Shown one piece after another: positions 27,001-35,916 of a DNA stretch of 64,000 bases. The stretch lies in the NCBI GenBank assembly GCA_001557505.1, contig LSAX01000011.1:1-64000 (forward strand), in the 5' to 3' direction. The notes beneath the pieces are model-generated. The model was given only the letters and a program-made list of their open reading frames with translations. It searched no databases and had not been told where the DNA came from. This DNA is from Reticulascus tulasneorum. Taxonomy: Eukaryota; Ascomycota; Sordariomycetes; Glomerellales; Reticulascaceae. A program made the position numbers and the translations under genes. Numbering within the stretch: position 1 is the first letter of the stretch; every line of letters starts with the position of its first letter.

Positions 27001-28000
27001 GATGCCGCAGCGACTCGCGAGAGAGGCACAACTATCTCCGCTCACGACCTCGATGGCTCTGCAGTCCGCCCTAGCCCCGAGTGCCCGAGGTTTGGACAGG
27101 GAGTTGGTAATAGTGGAGTTTGTGCCTTGAATCTTGGACACAAGGACCTCCATCTTTCTTGATGCGCTGGCCGTGGTTCCGTTCAGGCACAAGCCGTTCG
27201 CCCAGCTCCTGACAACGTCCTGGACGGTAGGGAGATCCTCGAGGGTAGCAGCAAAGGCCCCGACTGTCAATGCAGCGTTTGCTTGGCTACAAACTTGCGA
27301 GGCCAAGATTCCCTGTGACTGCACAAAAGAGTCTAGAAACCCCTTGACACCCTTCTTGGTGACTTCTGCGCCGGAGTAGAGGCCCATCACCGCTGACCCT
27401 GACTTGGCAAAGAGGATGGTGGCTCCGCATTGGGCTCCCGAATCCATGAACATGCCAAGATTATGAGCTGCCGAGGCTATAATTATCTTCTGGTTCTGGC
27501 TGGGACGTGCCGGGTCGCTTGTTGAAGTCCGTTGAGCCGCCAACTTGATACGTCACAGAAATTTCTGATGGTTTGGCACCACATCCAGTGGAGACGAGCA
27601 GTGGCTCTGTCGACTTGTCACCACTTGTATTATCTTAGCCCTCTTGAGCTTGGAGCACGTCCTGGGATGTGAACCCGAGACCATGATCGCCCTCGACCAT
27701 GCAAGCGCGGAGAGTGAGAATGCTGTCCGGTCCGTCTTTGTCGTTCTGGACATTGAGATCAAATAGGAGAGGCCCGTCACATTTGATCAGATCGGAGACA
27801 GAGTGAATGTGTGTCCAGTTGGCAAGGCTGGGACCGGCATGACTGCACAAGGCAGGGCACGCTCCGGGGAAGTAGACATCGGCGGTAGGGCTGCTGGCGC
27901 TGTCCGTGCTTGCTGCAGTGACCAGAGAGGTGAGGCTGGTCAAGGCAAGAAGACCAGCTGCCATAAAGATGCTGGGAGAAGAGAGAGAAGTGCGCTTCAT
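24055..28000 (-). CDS. killer-toxin-type (subgroup C) chitinase: signal peptide, 2 LysM, chitin-binding, GH18; frame interrupted
   Basis: A secreted chitinase of about 1,300 codons. ATG at 28,000 starts a signal peptide (M-K-R-T-S-L-S, then hydrophobic to A-A), followed by a Cys-containing N-terminal domain, two LysM modules (about 27,060-26,710, each with paired Cys), a type-1 chitin-binding domain (C-C-D-V-W-G-F-C-G near 26,580) and GH18 with D-G-L-D-F-D-W-E near 26,100, which keeps the catalytic Glu. A 58-nt intron (25805-25862, GTAAGT, GCTAAC, ATAG) splits the GH18 domain. The long C-terminal region resembles the alpha-subunit-like tail of this chitinase class. Three problems are visible: an in-frame TAA at 27,635-27,637, a frame change between about 27,555 and 27,470, and a one-base frame change near 24,250 before the conserved-looking C-terminus ending at 24,055. 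It is either a recent pseudogene, a gene with unrecognised introns, or partly sequence error. The family hydrolyses chitin; related yeast subunits carry toxins through the wall. Confidence 0.85.
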
Positions 28001-29158
28001 CGTGTCTACGGCCCCGATCAAAGCCTCTCTTCAGAGGCGGCACAGGAAGAATGCAAACTAAGCCAGCCCGCAGGATGATGACCGGGAGGAAAAGGAGAGG
28101 GGATGAGGGATGAGGGATGAGGGATGAGGCGGCGTGAAAGTCGGCGAGTGATGAGATGTCAGAGCGCTAGATATGCCCCTTGGCTTCCAGTATTCGTATG
28201 CTCGGTTCTTGTCTCTGGAAGTGACTTACACACACAGGAAAACATACCGTGCACATCTTTCGGCGAGCTTTCGCCGAACAGCATCTTGTACCTATGCAGT
28301 CCAGGATACTCCCAGGGTGCCTTGCAAGGGTTGCATCAAGAACCAACATGAGATATGTAGCTGTACGCGCCACTTGTCTTGCTTCCAGCGGCTCTGCCCA
28401 TCCCTTTGAGCACAGTTCGCAAGGGAACACCTGCTTCTTGTTGTAAAATATGGAGTACAGTCACTGCATACCAAAGGCCTGGCCAAGGTCCATTTTAAGA
28501 GAACGATTCACTGCACCAAATAGGCAGGTGTCGATATTTCTCCCGCCGGCCCGGGGGAAGAATCGTTCCGTCGACCAACAACCTCCCAACACGCCTTTGT
28601 GGGTTGTGGGGGCTAGTTGCCATACTACACAGGGATGCAAGGTCGATTCTACCTAAAGGGCAAGGGATCAATACTTACCGTTTGTTCTTGGTCTAGCGTT
28701 CTTATTCTCTAAAAATTTTATGGTGCTTAGAATATCCGATATCTGGATAGGCGTGGTGGAAAGGCACATGGAGTACCAGAATTGCTCCACTTTAAAAGCC
28801 CTCAAGTTACAAACTCATATGCACCTCAGCCCATGCAATAACCCGAACTTCATTGACTAGGTGCACGTTTCTCGTATTTACGGTTTGCGCAATGCGTACT
28901 TCTCTGCCGAGCTTGCCGCCGGGTTGTCCTGCTTCTTCTTCGTTTTGCGGGCTCCGTGGCGCCGGCCAAGATCTCTTCCCTGGAGATACTCAGTTACGTG
29001 TAAGTGACAACAGCCATCTAGCTTCTGCTTCATCCTCCGTTGTACGCCTTCTTTCTTAGCGGAACTTGCACTTTTGTTTCCCATCCTCGCCTTTCTTGCA
29101 CACGCGTCTAGTAGCAGCAGACAACGGGAGAATTCCATCTCCGACGCAATCTTCCAAG
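28001..29158. other. intergenic region upstream of two divergent genes
   Basis: No supported gene. It holds a short tandem repeat of GATGAGG (four copies, about 28,102-28,130). It is the shared 5' region of the chitinase (minus) and the gene at 29,159 (plus). A GTAAGTG donor-like site at about 28,999 and a hydrophobic reading near 29,060-29,105, in a frame different from the next gene, hint at an upstream exon that I cannot join. Confidence 0.5.
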
Positions 29159-30186
29159 ATGGGCGCCCAAGTCAGTTCTCCTTACTACCTCACCGAGGGC
29201 CAATTCTTCATGAATGGTAGCAACATCGACACCAGCGACTGGGTCAGTGTCTACGATGCCTTCTCGAAACCCGTCGCTGCTCATTCGACTCCTATCACCG
29301 GCTATGACTGGACGAAGGCCTTTCCAGGGAGCGCTCTGTCCGGACATAGTGTGAACCTGACCCTCTCTCAGGAGATGCACATATCGGAGGATATTGTGGA
29401 AAATGCCACAACTGTCTTGTCCTCGCTGAGCTTTGGCACCCCCGCTGGTATCATGGTCGACCAGACCCAGCCGAAGACAATGCACCAGTCGTGGTTTGTC
29501 TGCCGTCATGTGTTCATCTCAACAAAACCAGAGGTAAAGCGGGCTGTGGATGGCGGGGCGGCGTGTTCCTTCTTGCCGTCTACTTGTCAGACTGATCTGA
29601 AGACAAGCCTGACGCGGGACTGGGGCCAACTAGATACCACGTACATGTGCGGTGCGCTGGCCTTTGATCCCATCCCATCCAGCTGCATTGATTCCTTTGG
29701 CCTTGCTCGGCAAGATGTTATGGGTTTGTACCTCCCTCCTCTTCACCTCCCTTGCCCTAAACTTAGAGAGCATCAACTTTAAGCATCGTATTCTGACCCT
29801 CTTCCACAGCCTTCAATGCCGCATTTCTCGCAGACACCACCGTAGCATCGGCCCAAGTGAGCAGCTTTCAGGAGCCTTACTCCTGGCGCATGGGCACCGG
29901 ATACCACGATCCAGGCACGGCGGAAGCTTATGCCATCGCCGCCAATAGGACTTATCTCGTCGCCACTGTGTGGGGTTACAGCTCTAGCGCCAGCTCCGGG
30001 GTTCGCGAGACGCCTGATGTCTCATTTGCGTGCCTATCGTCGGGACCAGCTTATGTACCGCCACCACCGCCACCACCGCCCGTGTCGAACTCGACGTCTG
30101 TAACTACTACTATGCGCTCAACTACGACTATGAGTTCAACTACGACTGCACCGAGCAGTACGACCAGGGCGACGAAGACGGCATAG
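29159..30186 (+). CDS. hypothetical protein with Pro run and Ser/Thr-rich tail
   Basis: Two exons, 29159-29723 and 29810-30186. The 86-nt intron has donor GTTTGT, a TTCTGAC branch-like site and acceptor CACAG, and splicing keeps frame to give 313 residues. I recognise no family. Visible features are several N-glycosylation sequons (NLT, NAT, NRT, NST), six or seven cysteines, an uninterrupted run of eight prolines near residue 270 and a tail made almost wholly of Ser, Thr and Met. This is typical of an extracellular, O-glycosylated fungal protein. No signal peptide is present after the ATG at 29,159. An in-frame ATG at 29,066 does not supply a convincing one either, so the true start may lie in an unseen upstream exon. 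It is divergent from the chitinase. Confidence 0.72.
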
Positions 30187-31903
30187 TAAGGTGAAAGGAG
30201 AAGGCAAGAGGGTAGTGCATGCTAGAGGAAGTAAGATATAGTATCCTACATAGTGCCAATGTTGTTAAGCCCATGTTCAACTTGCTAGAGTATTTAGTGA
30301 CATTCCATATGGCCTGAGAAGTCTGTCAAGAAGATAACCTATGCGTCACGCGCATATAGTAACATACGAGGTGACTCACGGGGGAAAGTTGACCGTTAAT
30401 CTCAGACAATGGCAGGCAGCAGCCTACCTCAGAATCCGCCCGATATCTAAAACGCACGGCTATTAAACTTCTATCTTTCCTCTCTAGACATTCTTCGTAG
30501 TCTCCAGATCGTGTCGCATAAGATCAGCAGCTCCAACATCCTACACCGCAACGAGGAGATCTCCAACATCCCTGCAGTCTGTGTCTCAGAACCTTCTGCA
30601 GTCGCTGCGGGATAGCTCAGCGACTCCCCGCTTACAATACACCCCTCGCTTATCTGCATAGCACTACATTTGTGACATGGGTTTAAGATACCCAGTTTTC
30701 AGCCACAGGAAATCCCGCATTCTGAAGGGAAGATATTATGAGGATGATTTTCTTCGCTTCACTCGTACTTTCCATTTGATTGGGGGCTGGGGAAAGAAAA
30801 CCGGTGCGGTTATGAAATTACTTTGCAAAAGTCACATCATACCCCTGTTGCATAGGTAGTTAAGTTAAAGAATGTCAGAAGAATTAACTTACCCCTTTGA
30901 GTGAGAGCCTCAATTTTGATACCAAACAGGGACTCTAACAGGGATTGTGGCCAATGAGATTGGAAACCCGGTCTGATTGCGGACAGGTCGGGAGTGTCCA
31001 CTAACTTGAGAACCTTTTGTAATTAGTGCATCATATTAGCACCGAGATGTCTAAATTTACAGCGGGCGGCCCGGGCCTTACAGAGCTTTCAGCACCGTGG
31101 ACTTGAGCGCTTAAAGGAGGGGTCAGTGGGTCAGCTACATAGGTGAGGTGGGGGCCCTTGGAAAACCGCAGACATCTTGCAGCAACAGCCCGCCGCGAGT
31201 TTGCGTGTAATTAGATGCAAGATGCAGCAAGCCCCCTGTATCTCACATGTTTGGATTGGTAAATCCACTTATTCGTATCACGTTATTGAAAATGAACAGT
31301 TCGTATATTGCCTGTTGGTTCAATGGCTTCCAGGAAAAGGCAGGTGACATTGATTTTCACCTCACGGTAGACTATTTCTACTGCGGACCGGAAAATTCAT
31401 GACACAGGTGCGATGTGATGGGTTAAGGTAGGTAGCTAACCAGCAGCGAACAACATGCAAGGGCAAGGGCAAGGGCAAGGTCCCTGTCAGTCCGGTCTCT
31501 TCGGCCGCCACCTTCGTACTTTGGACTACCTATCACATATCCTATACCGCACGCAGCATTGCTTATCCAGCGTATTGCCGGGTTAGACCGGAATACTACG
31601 CTACGGGCATTGCGTGAAAGCGTTTGGCTAAGCCCCCCAAAGGAGTTGGTTACTTCACTCTAATAGGTATCCTTGCTTCCCCGTACACAGTACAGAGGAC
31701 CCTGTTCGCCAGTTATGGTCCAGCCGGTCCCGATACTGCATACGAGGTGAAGTCCCTCTTCTTACTAAGAGTAAAGTATTCGCTGTTCAAGTGAAAGAGA
31801 GTCCAGGACTAGACGAAAGCTGTCGCCTCTTGTACCGAGATAGAGTGGTTTCCTTGATCATCTTCATGAGAGATGCCATATCCTGCAACTAGGAACCATC
31901 GCC

Positions 31904-31964
<61 letters not shown>

Positions 31965-32036
31965 GAAGGCTATTCCTTGCCTCTTCCCCTCACCTCACTA
32001 TCCCACTCACGAGGCTGTCACCCTCAGAACAGCATC
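30187..32036. other. intergenic, 1.85 kb
   Basis: I see no gene. It contains a short GGGCAA hexamer repeat (about 31,458-31,480) and the CT microsatellite at 31,906-31,964. The composition is ordinary, without RIP signs. Confidence 0.6.
31906..31964 (+). repeat. (CT)n microsatellite in the leader of the next gene
   Basis: About 29 CT units with one TTC interruption near 31,953. It ends 72 bp before the ATG at 32,037, so it probably lies in the promoter or 5' UTR. Pyrimidine tracts are common at fungal transcription starts. Confidence 0.93.
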
Positions 32037-32786
32037 ATGCTACCTTACCTCTTCCTCCTAACGGCACTCTTCGCCGCCAGCGGCATGGCCAATCGCGCTG
32101 CGGGCAAGTGGCAGGTTCTCTTCTTCTACCAAGTCTACCGCTACCAGGTCGACGCCCTCGGCCTCGCCAGTACTGAAATGGCCGTCGATTGCAGTAACAA
32201 TGGTGCCGTGTGCGATATGAAATCTTTCATCAAGAAAGTATGTGTACAGAAATTAGTCAGGAGAAAGGCCGAGGATGGCAGCTACATCATACCGACTGAA
32301 CTGGTGATGAACCCAGACTTCGACTCCGTGGACTGGAATGGGGTCAGCGACGGCAAGACCTTCAATCAAGCCAAGTTCAGCAGCGAGATGGACAGGGTCG
32401 GCTTCATGGGCCTTGTGATGAACACTAAGTTATTTAAAACCTGGATCAGCAGCACGCCGAACAACTTCGCGAGTGTCATGGGCGAGGCGGAGAGGATTGT
32501 CAAGAAATCGCAGGAACTGCTCACTTCGAAGGGGAAGCCCATCTCCAACGACCGCTACCAGGCTCTGCAGGATGCCCTCATGGTCCACGCCAATGCACGG
32601 CGGTACGACCAGGCGACTAAGCTCTTAGAGCAGTTCACAAAATGGGCCAAAGGAAAAGAATACGAGGTCCTGCTGGGCGAAAAGATCTCGCGTCCGCCCG
32701 TGCCGACGTCTAGCAAGATCAACTCGGAAGCGATGGTCACGGACAACAACCTGGCGGGTAAAAAGGCGGACGAGGTGATGAACTGA
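32037..32786 (+). CDS. small secreted lysine-rich protein, possibly C-terminally truncated
   Basis: 249 residues from ATG 32,037, intronless. The first 18 residues (M-L-P-Y-L-F-L-L-T-A-L-F-A-A-S-G-M-A) form a clear signal peptide. The mature part has three cysteines within about 18 residues (V-D-C, V-C-D, V-C-V), is rich in Lys, and is probably mostly alpha-helical after residue 100. I recognise no domain. After the TGA at 32,784-32,786 the same frame stays open for 34 further plausible codons to a TAG at 32,889-32,891, so the TGA may be a CGA-to-TGA mutation that shortened the protein. Its position near the chitinase and its secretion suggest an extracellular role. An effector or toxin-like function is speculation. 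Confidence 0.78.
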   Translation: MLPYLFLLTALFAASGMANRAAGKWQVLFFYQVYRYQVDALGLASTEMAVDCSNNGAVCDMKSFIKKVCVQKLVRRKAEDGSYIIPTELVMNPDFDSVDWNGVSDGKTFNQAKFSSEMDRVGFMGLVMNTKLFKTWISSTPNNFASVMGEAERIVKKSQELLTSKGKPISNDRYQALQDALMVHANARRYDQATKLLEQFTKWAKGKEYEVLLGEKISRPPVPTSSKINSEAMVTDNNLAGKKADEVMN

Positions 32787-33052
32787 GTGGCGACCCAGAA
32801 TGCGACGGGAGATTCCAAGTCGCATGTACAAGCCATCTCCACGGCGAGCGACTTGCAGAAGAAGTTTGCAGCAGCGTGTGGTAAAACATAGAGGAAGGTT
32901 GGCTGAATTCGGTGTGAAGGGATGTCCTTCGTGTTTGAAAGCAACCATCTTTCTTTGGGTCATACTTAGACACTTCATTTTGACTATCATCGGGACGCGG
33001 CCTTAGCAAGAGAGTAGTTCTTATGTATTTGAGTGGCACAGTATGCATCTAG

Positions 33053-34288
33053 TCATCTCCAAGGAATCAACCAGCCTCGTTCATTTAGCTTGAGGGTGCC
33101 ATGCGCAGGAGCCAGACCGTGCGGGACCAAGTCCCCTTCCCACACCTCCCCAAACATCTCCGGTCGTCTCTCCTCCCTATAACACTGATTATCGCACAGT
33201 CGCACCATAATCTGCGGCACCACCTTTGGGATATGCCTCTCGGCATATTCACCCCACCAAGGATGATCCTCGTTGGGCATAAACTGGTCCATCCGCATGG
33301 ATCGCTGCTCCTTCGGCACAGGAGGCGCCCATACCGATCGTGGATCTGTGTCTCCAAAGATCTTGATTCTATCTCCGATATGCATATATTTCCATGTGGC
33401 CGCCTGCAGCAGCCATCTAACTTTCTTCTGCCATGAGATTACAGCTGCGTGGAATGCCGGGCCGAGGATGCCGTTGAACAGCGTCTCCGCGTGAGGCTCG
33501 GCTTCCTTCAAAGCAGGATCTGAGTTGAAGAGCTTGTAGAATAGGCGTAGCTGAGGCACGTCTTCGTAGTCCACTGTTTGCACTGGGGCATCGGCTAGTA
33601 GGCCAAAGAGGCCAGATGCCATGGCGGCTGCCCTATCGACATGGAGCGAGATGGCTACCAGAGTCGTGTAAATGGTTTGTTCTTCGAAACTATCTATGAT
33701 TTGTTGGAAATCTGAAGCCGTACCATCCTCAAACACATTATATACTGGCATGCTTGGGGTTACAGATACCACGGAATCGGCGTCAGATGATGGTGAAGAG
33801 TCTATCAGCTCCCCCAAATTAAAGGGATAGAATACATCTCCGACTAGGGATATACGCATGTAATATTCCCAGCGTGCCCTGCAGATGAGCATGGCCACCG
33901 GAGTATCGTCGAAGGATGGAATGTAGGCATCATATCGTGTATAGAATTCTTCGTTCCTTCTGCGCGTCCAGTTGAGATGAAGCGCCCGGTCAATCTTGGG
34001 CTGGACCCATATTGATGCTAGGCTGGTATCGTCCTGCGACAATTGGTGCTTGCCCCATTCGAAGACCACCTCCCGTGCTTCAAGGCAGACCGAGGCGATG
34101 AGGGGCACTCGGGCATTCTGAAAGGTGGTACGGTTGGGCCAGCAGGCTTGACGAGAGTCTTTGCCGTCGAGGAGCGTGTAGGGGAAATCTTCCTCTGCGA
34201 TGCGGCGAGGAAGACAATACATCCAAATGAGACGACGGAGCTCGACGGGGAAGTGGTTGAATTGAAGGAATGAGTCGTGAGTATACAT
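33053..34288 (-). CDS. 2EXR-domain protein
   Basis: 411 residues, single exon, from ATG 34,288. The N-terminus reads F-L-Q-F-N-H-F-P-V-E-L-R-R-L-I-W followed by C-L-P-R-R, the hallmark of the 2EXR family, an F-box-like fungal domain of unknown biochemical role. Conserved family features follow: a C-L-E-A-R-E-V block near residue 70, then less conserved sequence. The frame is intact with no lesions, unlike most neighbours. It runs convergently with the secreted protein at 32,037, 266 bp away. Function is not known for the family; members are very numerous in Pezizomycotina and often sit in variable genome parts. Confidence 0.85.
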   Translation of the reverse strand: MYTHDSFLQFNHFPVELRRLIWMYCLPRRIAEEDFPYTLLDGKDSRQACWPNRTTFQNARVPLIASVCLEAREVVFEWGKHQLSQDDTSLASIWVQPKIDRALHLNWTRRRNEEFYTRYDAYIPSFDDTPVAMLICRARWEYYMRISLVGDVFYPFNLGELIDSSPSSDADSVVSVTPSMPVYNVFEDGTASDFQQIIDSFEEQTIYTTLVAISLHVDRAAAMASGLFGLLADAPVQTVDYEDVPQLRLFYKLFNSDPALKEAEPHAETLFNGILGPAFHAAVISWQKKVRWLLQAATWKYMHIGDRIKIFGDTDPRSVWAPPVPKEQRSMRMDQFMPNEDHPWWGEYAERHIPKVVPQIMVRLCDNQCYREERRPEMFGEVWEGDLVPHGLAPAHGTLKLNERGWLIPWR

Positions 34289-34628
34289 GCTGACTTGACC
34301 TGCGGCAAGGTGAGATTCCAATGAGGATGAGGGTTCATTTGGGAGATTAAAACCAGTGACAGAATTGAGGGTGAAGATGCTGACACAGGGTATCGGATGT
34401 CATGGGGCGAATTTGGCAGACTTCTGGGGATAAACCCAGCCCTGATTAGGGTTGTGAGTTATATGGGGACGTTATGTAAGGGTAGATTACGGCAGCCCAT
34501 AACTGAAAGTTCGAGGTTAGGAAAAAACGAATTCCACATTCTGTAAGGCTCCCCGTATATGATCTTATAGTCTATATAATTCTTATTCCCCTAACTTCTT
34601 GGTATAACACTCTACTTCCATAGGTATA
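34289..34628. other. intergenic, turning AT-rich
   Basis: No gene seen. Composition becomes AT-rich from about 34,540, approaching the fold-back element. Confidence 0.55.
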
Positions 34629-34797
34629 TACGGTAGTCTGCAAGAGGCACTAGGACAAAAGTCTTTTTTTATATGGTAACCCCTCTAATGGTAGCAATTA
34701 AATTAAATTATAAATAAGTCTGTAAAATTTATTATTATCTACTTACCTTTTTGAAGTTATATACTGCTTATTACCTTAACACTTATAAATTTACTAA

Positions 34798-35290
34798 CCT
34801 GCCTACCGTGTAGCTTGCTAGCTGGCCTACCTACCGTACAGCTCGCTGGCTAGCCTGCTTATTATATAGATTTTAATTGACTGGCCTGCCCCTGTATAGC
34901 TGCTCGCTGGCTTGCCCGCCACACAGCTCGCTCGCTGGCCTGCCCGCTGTAGAGCTCGCTCGCTGGCCTGCTCGCTGTAGAGCTTGCTCGCCGGCCTGCC
35001 CGCCGTACAGCTTGCTCGCTGGCCTGCCTGCCGTACAGCTCGCTCGCCGGCCTGCCCGCTGTAGAGCTTGCTCGCTGGCCTGCTTGCTGTATAGATTTTA
35101 ATTGACTGGTCTGCACGCCGTACAGCTTGCTCGCTGGCCTGCTTGCTGTATAGATTTTAATTGACTAGCCTGCCCGCTGTATAACTCGCTCGCTGGCCTG
35201 CCTATTATATAAATTCACATTAACTAGCCTGCCCGGCGTATTACTTGCTAGCTAGCTTATTTACTAAAGACTTAACTAACTAGCTTGATT
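34798..35290 (+). repeat. left 28-bp tandem array
   Basis: About 16-17 units. The common unit is 28 bp and contains CTCGCTCGCTGGCCTGCC plus CGTACAG. A 31-bp variant replaces the middle by TATAGATTTTAATTGACT. Units at both edges are degenerate and AT-shifted, while central ones stay very GC-rich. A continuous frame across the array is a consequence of the repeat. Confidence 0.93.
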
Positions 35291-35324
35291 ATTATATACT
35301 AGGTAAGCTAATTAATTAAAATAT

Positions 35325-35690
35325 ATATAATAAGCAGGCCAGCGAGCGAGCTATATGGTAGGCAGGCCAGTCAATTAAAATCTATATAGCAAGCAGGCCA
35401 GCGAGCACGCTCTACAGCGGGCAGGCCAGCGAGCGAGCTATACGGCGGGCAGGCTAGTCAATTAAAATCTATATAGGAAGTAGGCCGGCGAGCAAGCTCT
35501 ACAGCGGGCAGGCCAGCGAGCAAGCTACACGGTGGGTAGACTAGTCAATTAAATATATACAGCAAGTAGGCCAGCGAGCAAGCTCTACGGCGGGCAGGCC
35601 AGCGAGCGAGCTGTACGGCAGGCAGGCCAGCGAGCGAGCTACATAGCGAGAAGGCAGGCTAGCCAGCAAGCTTATTATAAATCGTTAACA
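35325..35690 (-). repeat. right 28-bp tandem array, inverted
   Basis: About 12 units, the reverse complement of the left array (GGCAGGCCAGCGAGCGAGCT type), interspersed with the same 31-bp variant in inverted form. Together with the left array it forms a palindrome-like structure able to fold as a long hairpin. Confidence 0.93.
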
Positions 35691-35916
35691 ATTTTTAATT
35701 ACATAAATCTTTGTTTTTTCGTATTTCTACGCACCAGGTGTACCCATATTACGAATTTACAAGGATTAAGGACTTTTGACCGAGTGCCTCCTGCAGACTG
35801 CCGTAGACTTGTACGATTGGGTGTTTTGCCTACAGTCATGTCAATTGTTTTTCTATTCATCAGCTACTTGATTTTATCGCGCACAAGCATCATCGGCTTT
35901 CCAAGTCCCAATAGCC

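Larger units (their letters stand above)
34629..35805. mobile_element. fold-back element: TIRs enclosing inverted arrays of a 28-bp GC-rich repeat
   Basis: The outer ends are inverted repeats of about 33 bp. Left (34,631 on) reads CGGTAGTCTGCAAGAGGCAC and continues to CAAAAGTC at 34,663. The right end (35,771-35,803) reads as its reverse complement with five mismatches. Each is flanked by TA (34,629-34,630 and 35,804-35,805), compatible with a TA target duplication. Inside lie AT-rich spacers (about 135 bp left, 80 bp right) and two tandem arrays in opposite orientation around an AT-rich centre near 35,290-35,325. No transposase is encoded. The layout is that of fold-back (FB/Galileo-like) elements. 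TA duplication would point to a Tc1/mariner/pogo-class transposase acting in trans, which is inference. Confidence 0.75.

Noticed and set aside
24259..27379. Several plus-strand frames of 80-270 codons opposite the chitinase
   Set aside because: They are antisense shadows of a GC-rich coding sequence. The minus strand has the recognised domains.
28853..29138. Short frames on both strands upstream of 29,159, one hydrophobic
   Set aside because: Considered as a signal-peptide exon for the gene at 29,159, but no splice combination joined the hydrophobic frame to the ATG frame convincingly.
34674..34684. TAACCCCTCTA shared with the 48,733 and 63,574 repeats
   Set aside because: Only 11 bases match and the flanks do not, so chance is likely.
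34862..35116. Open frames of about 75-85 codons on both strands with repeated Ala/Ser/Gln/Arg units
   Set aside because: They follow from the 28-bp tandem array plus its 31-bp variant. The units do not keep a constant frame length and there is no gene context.
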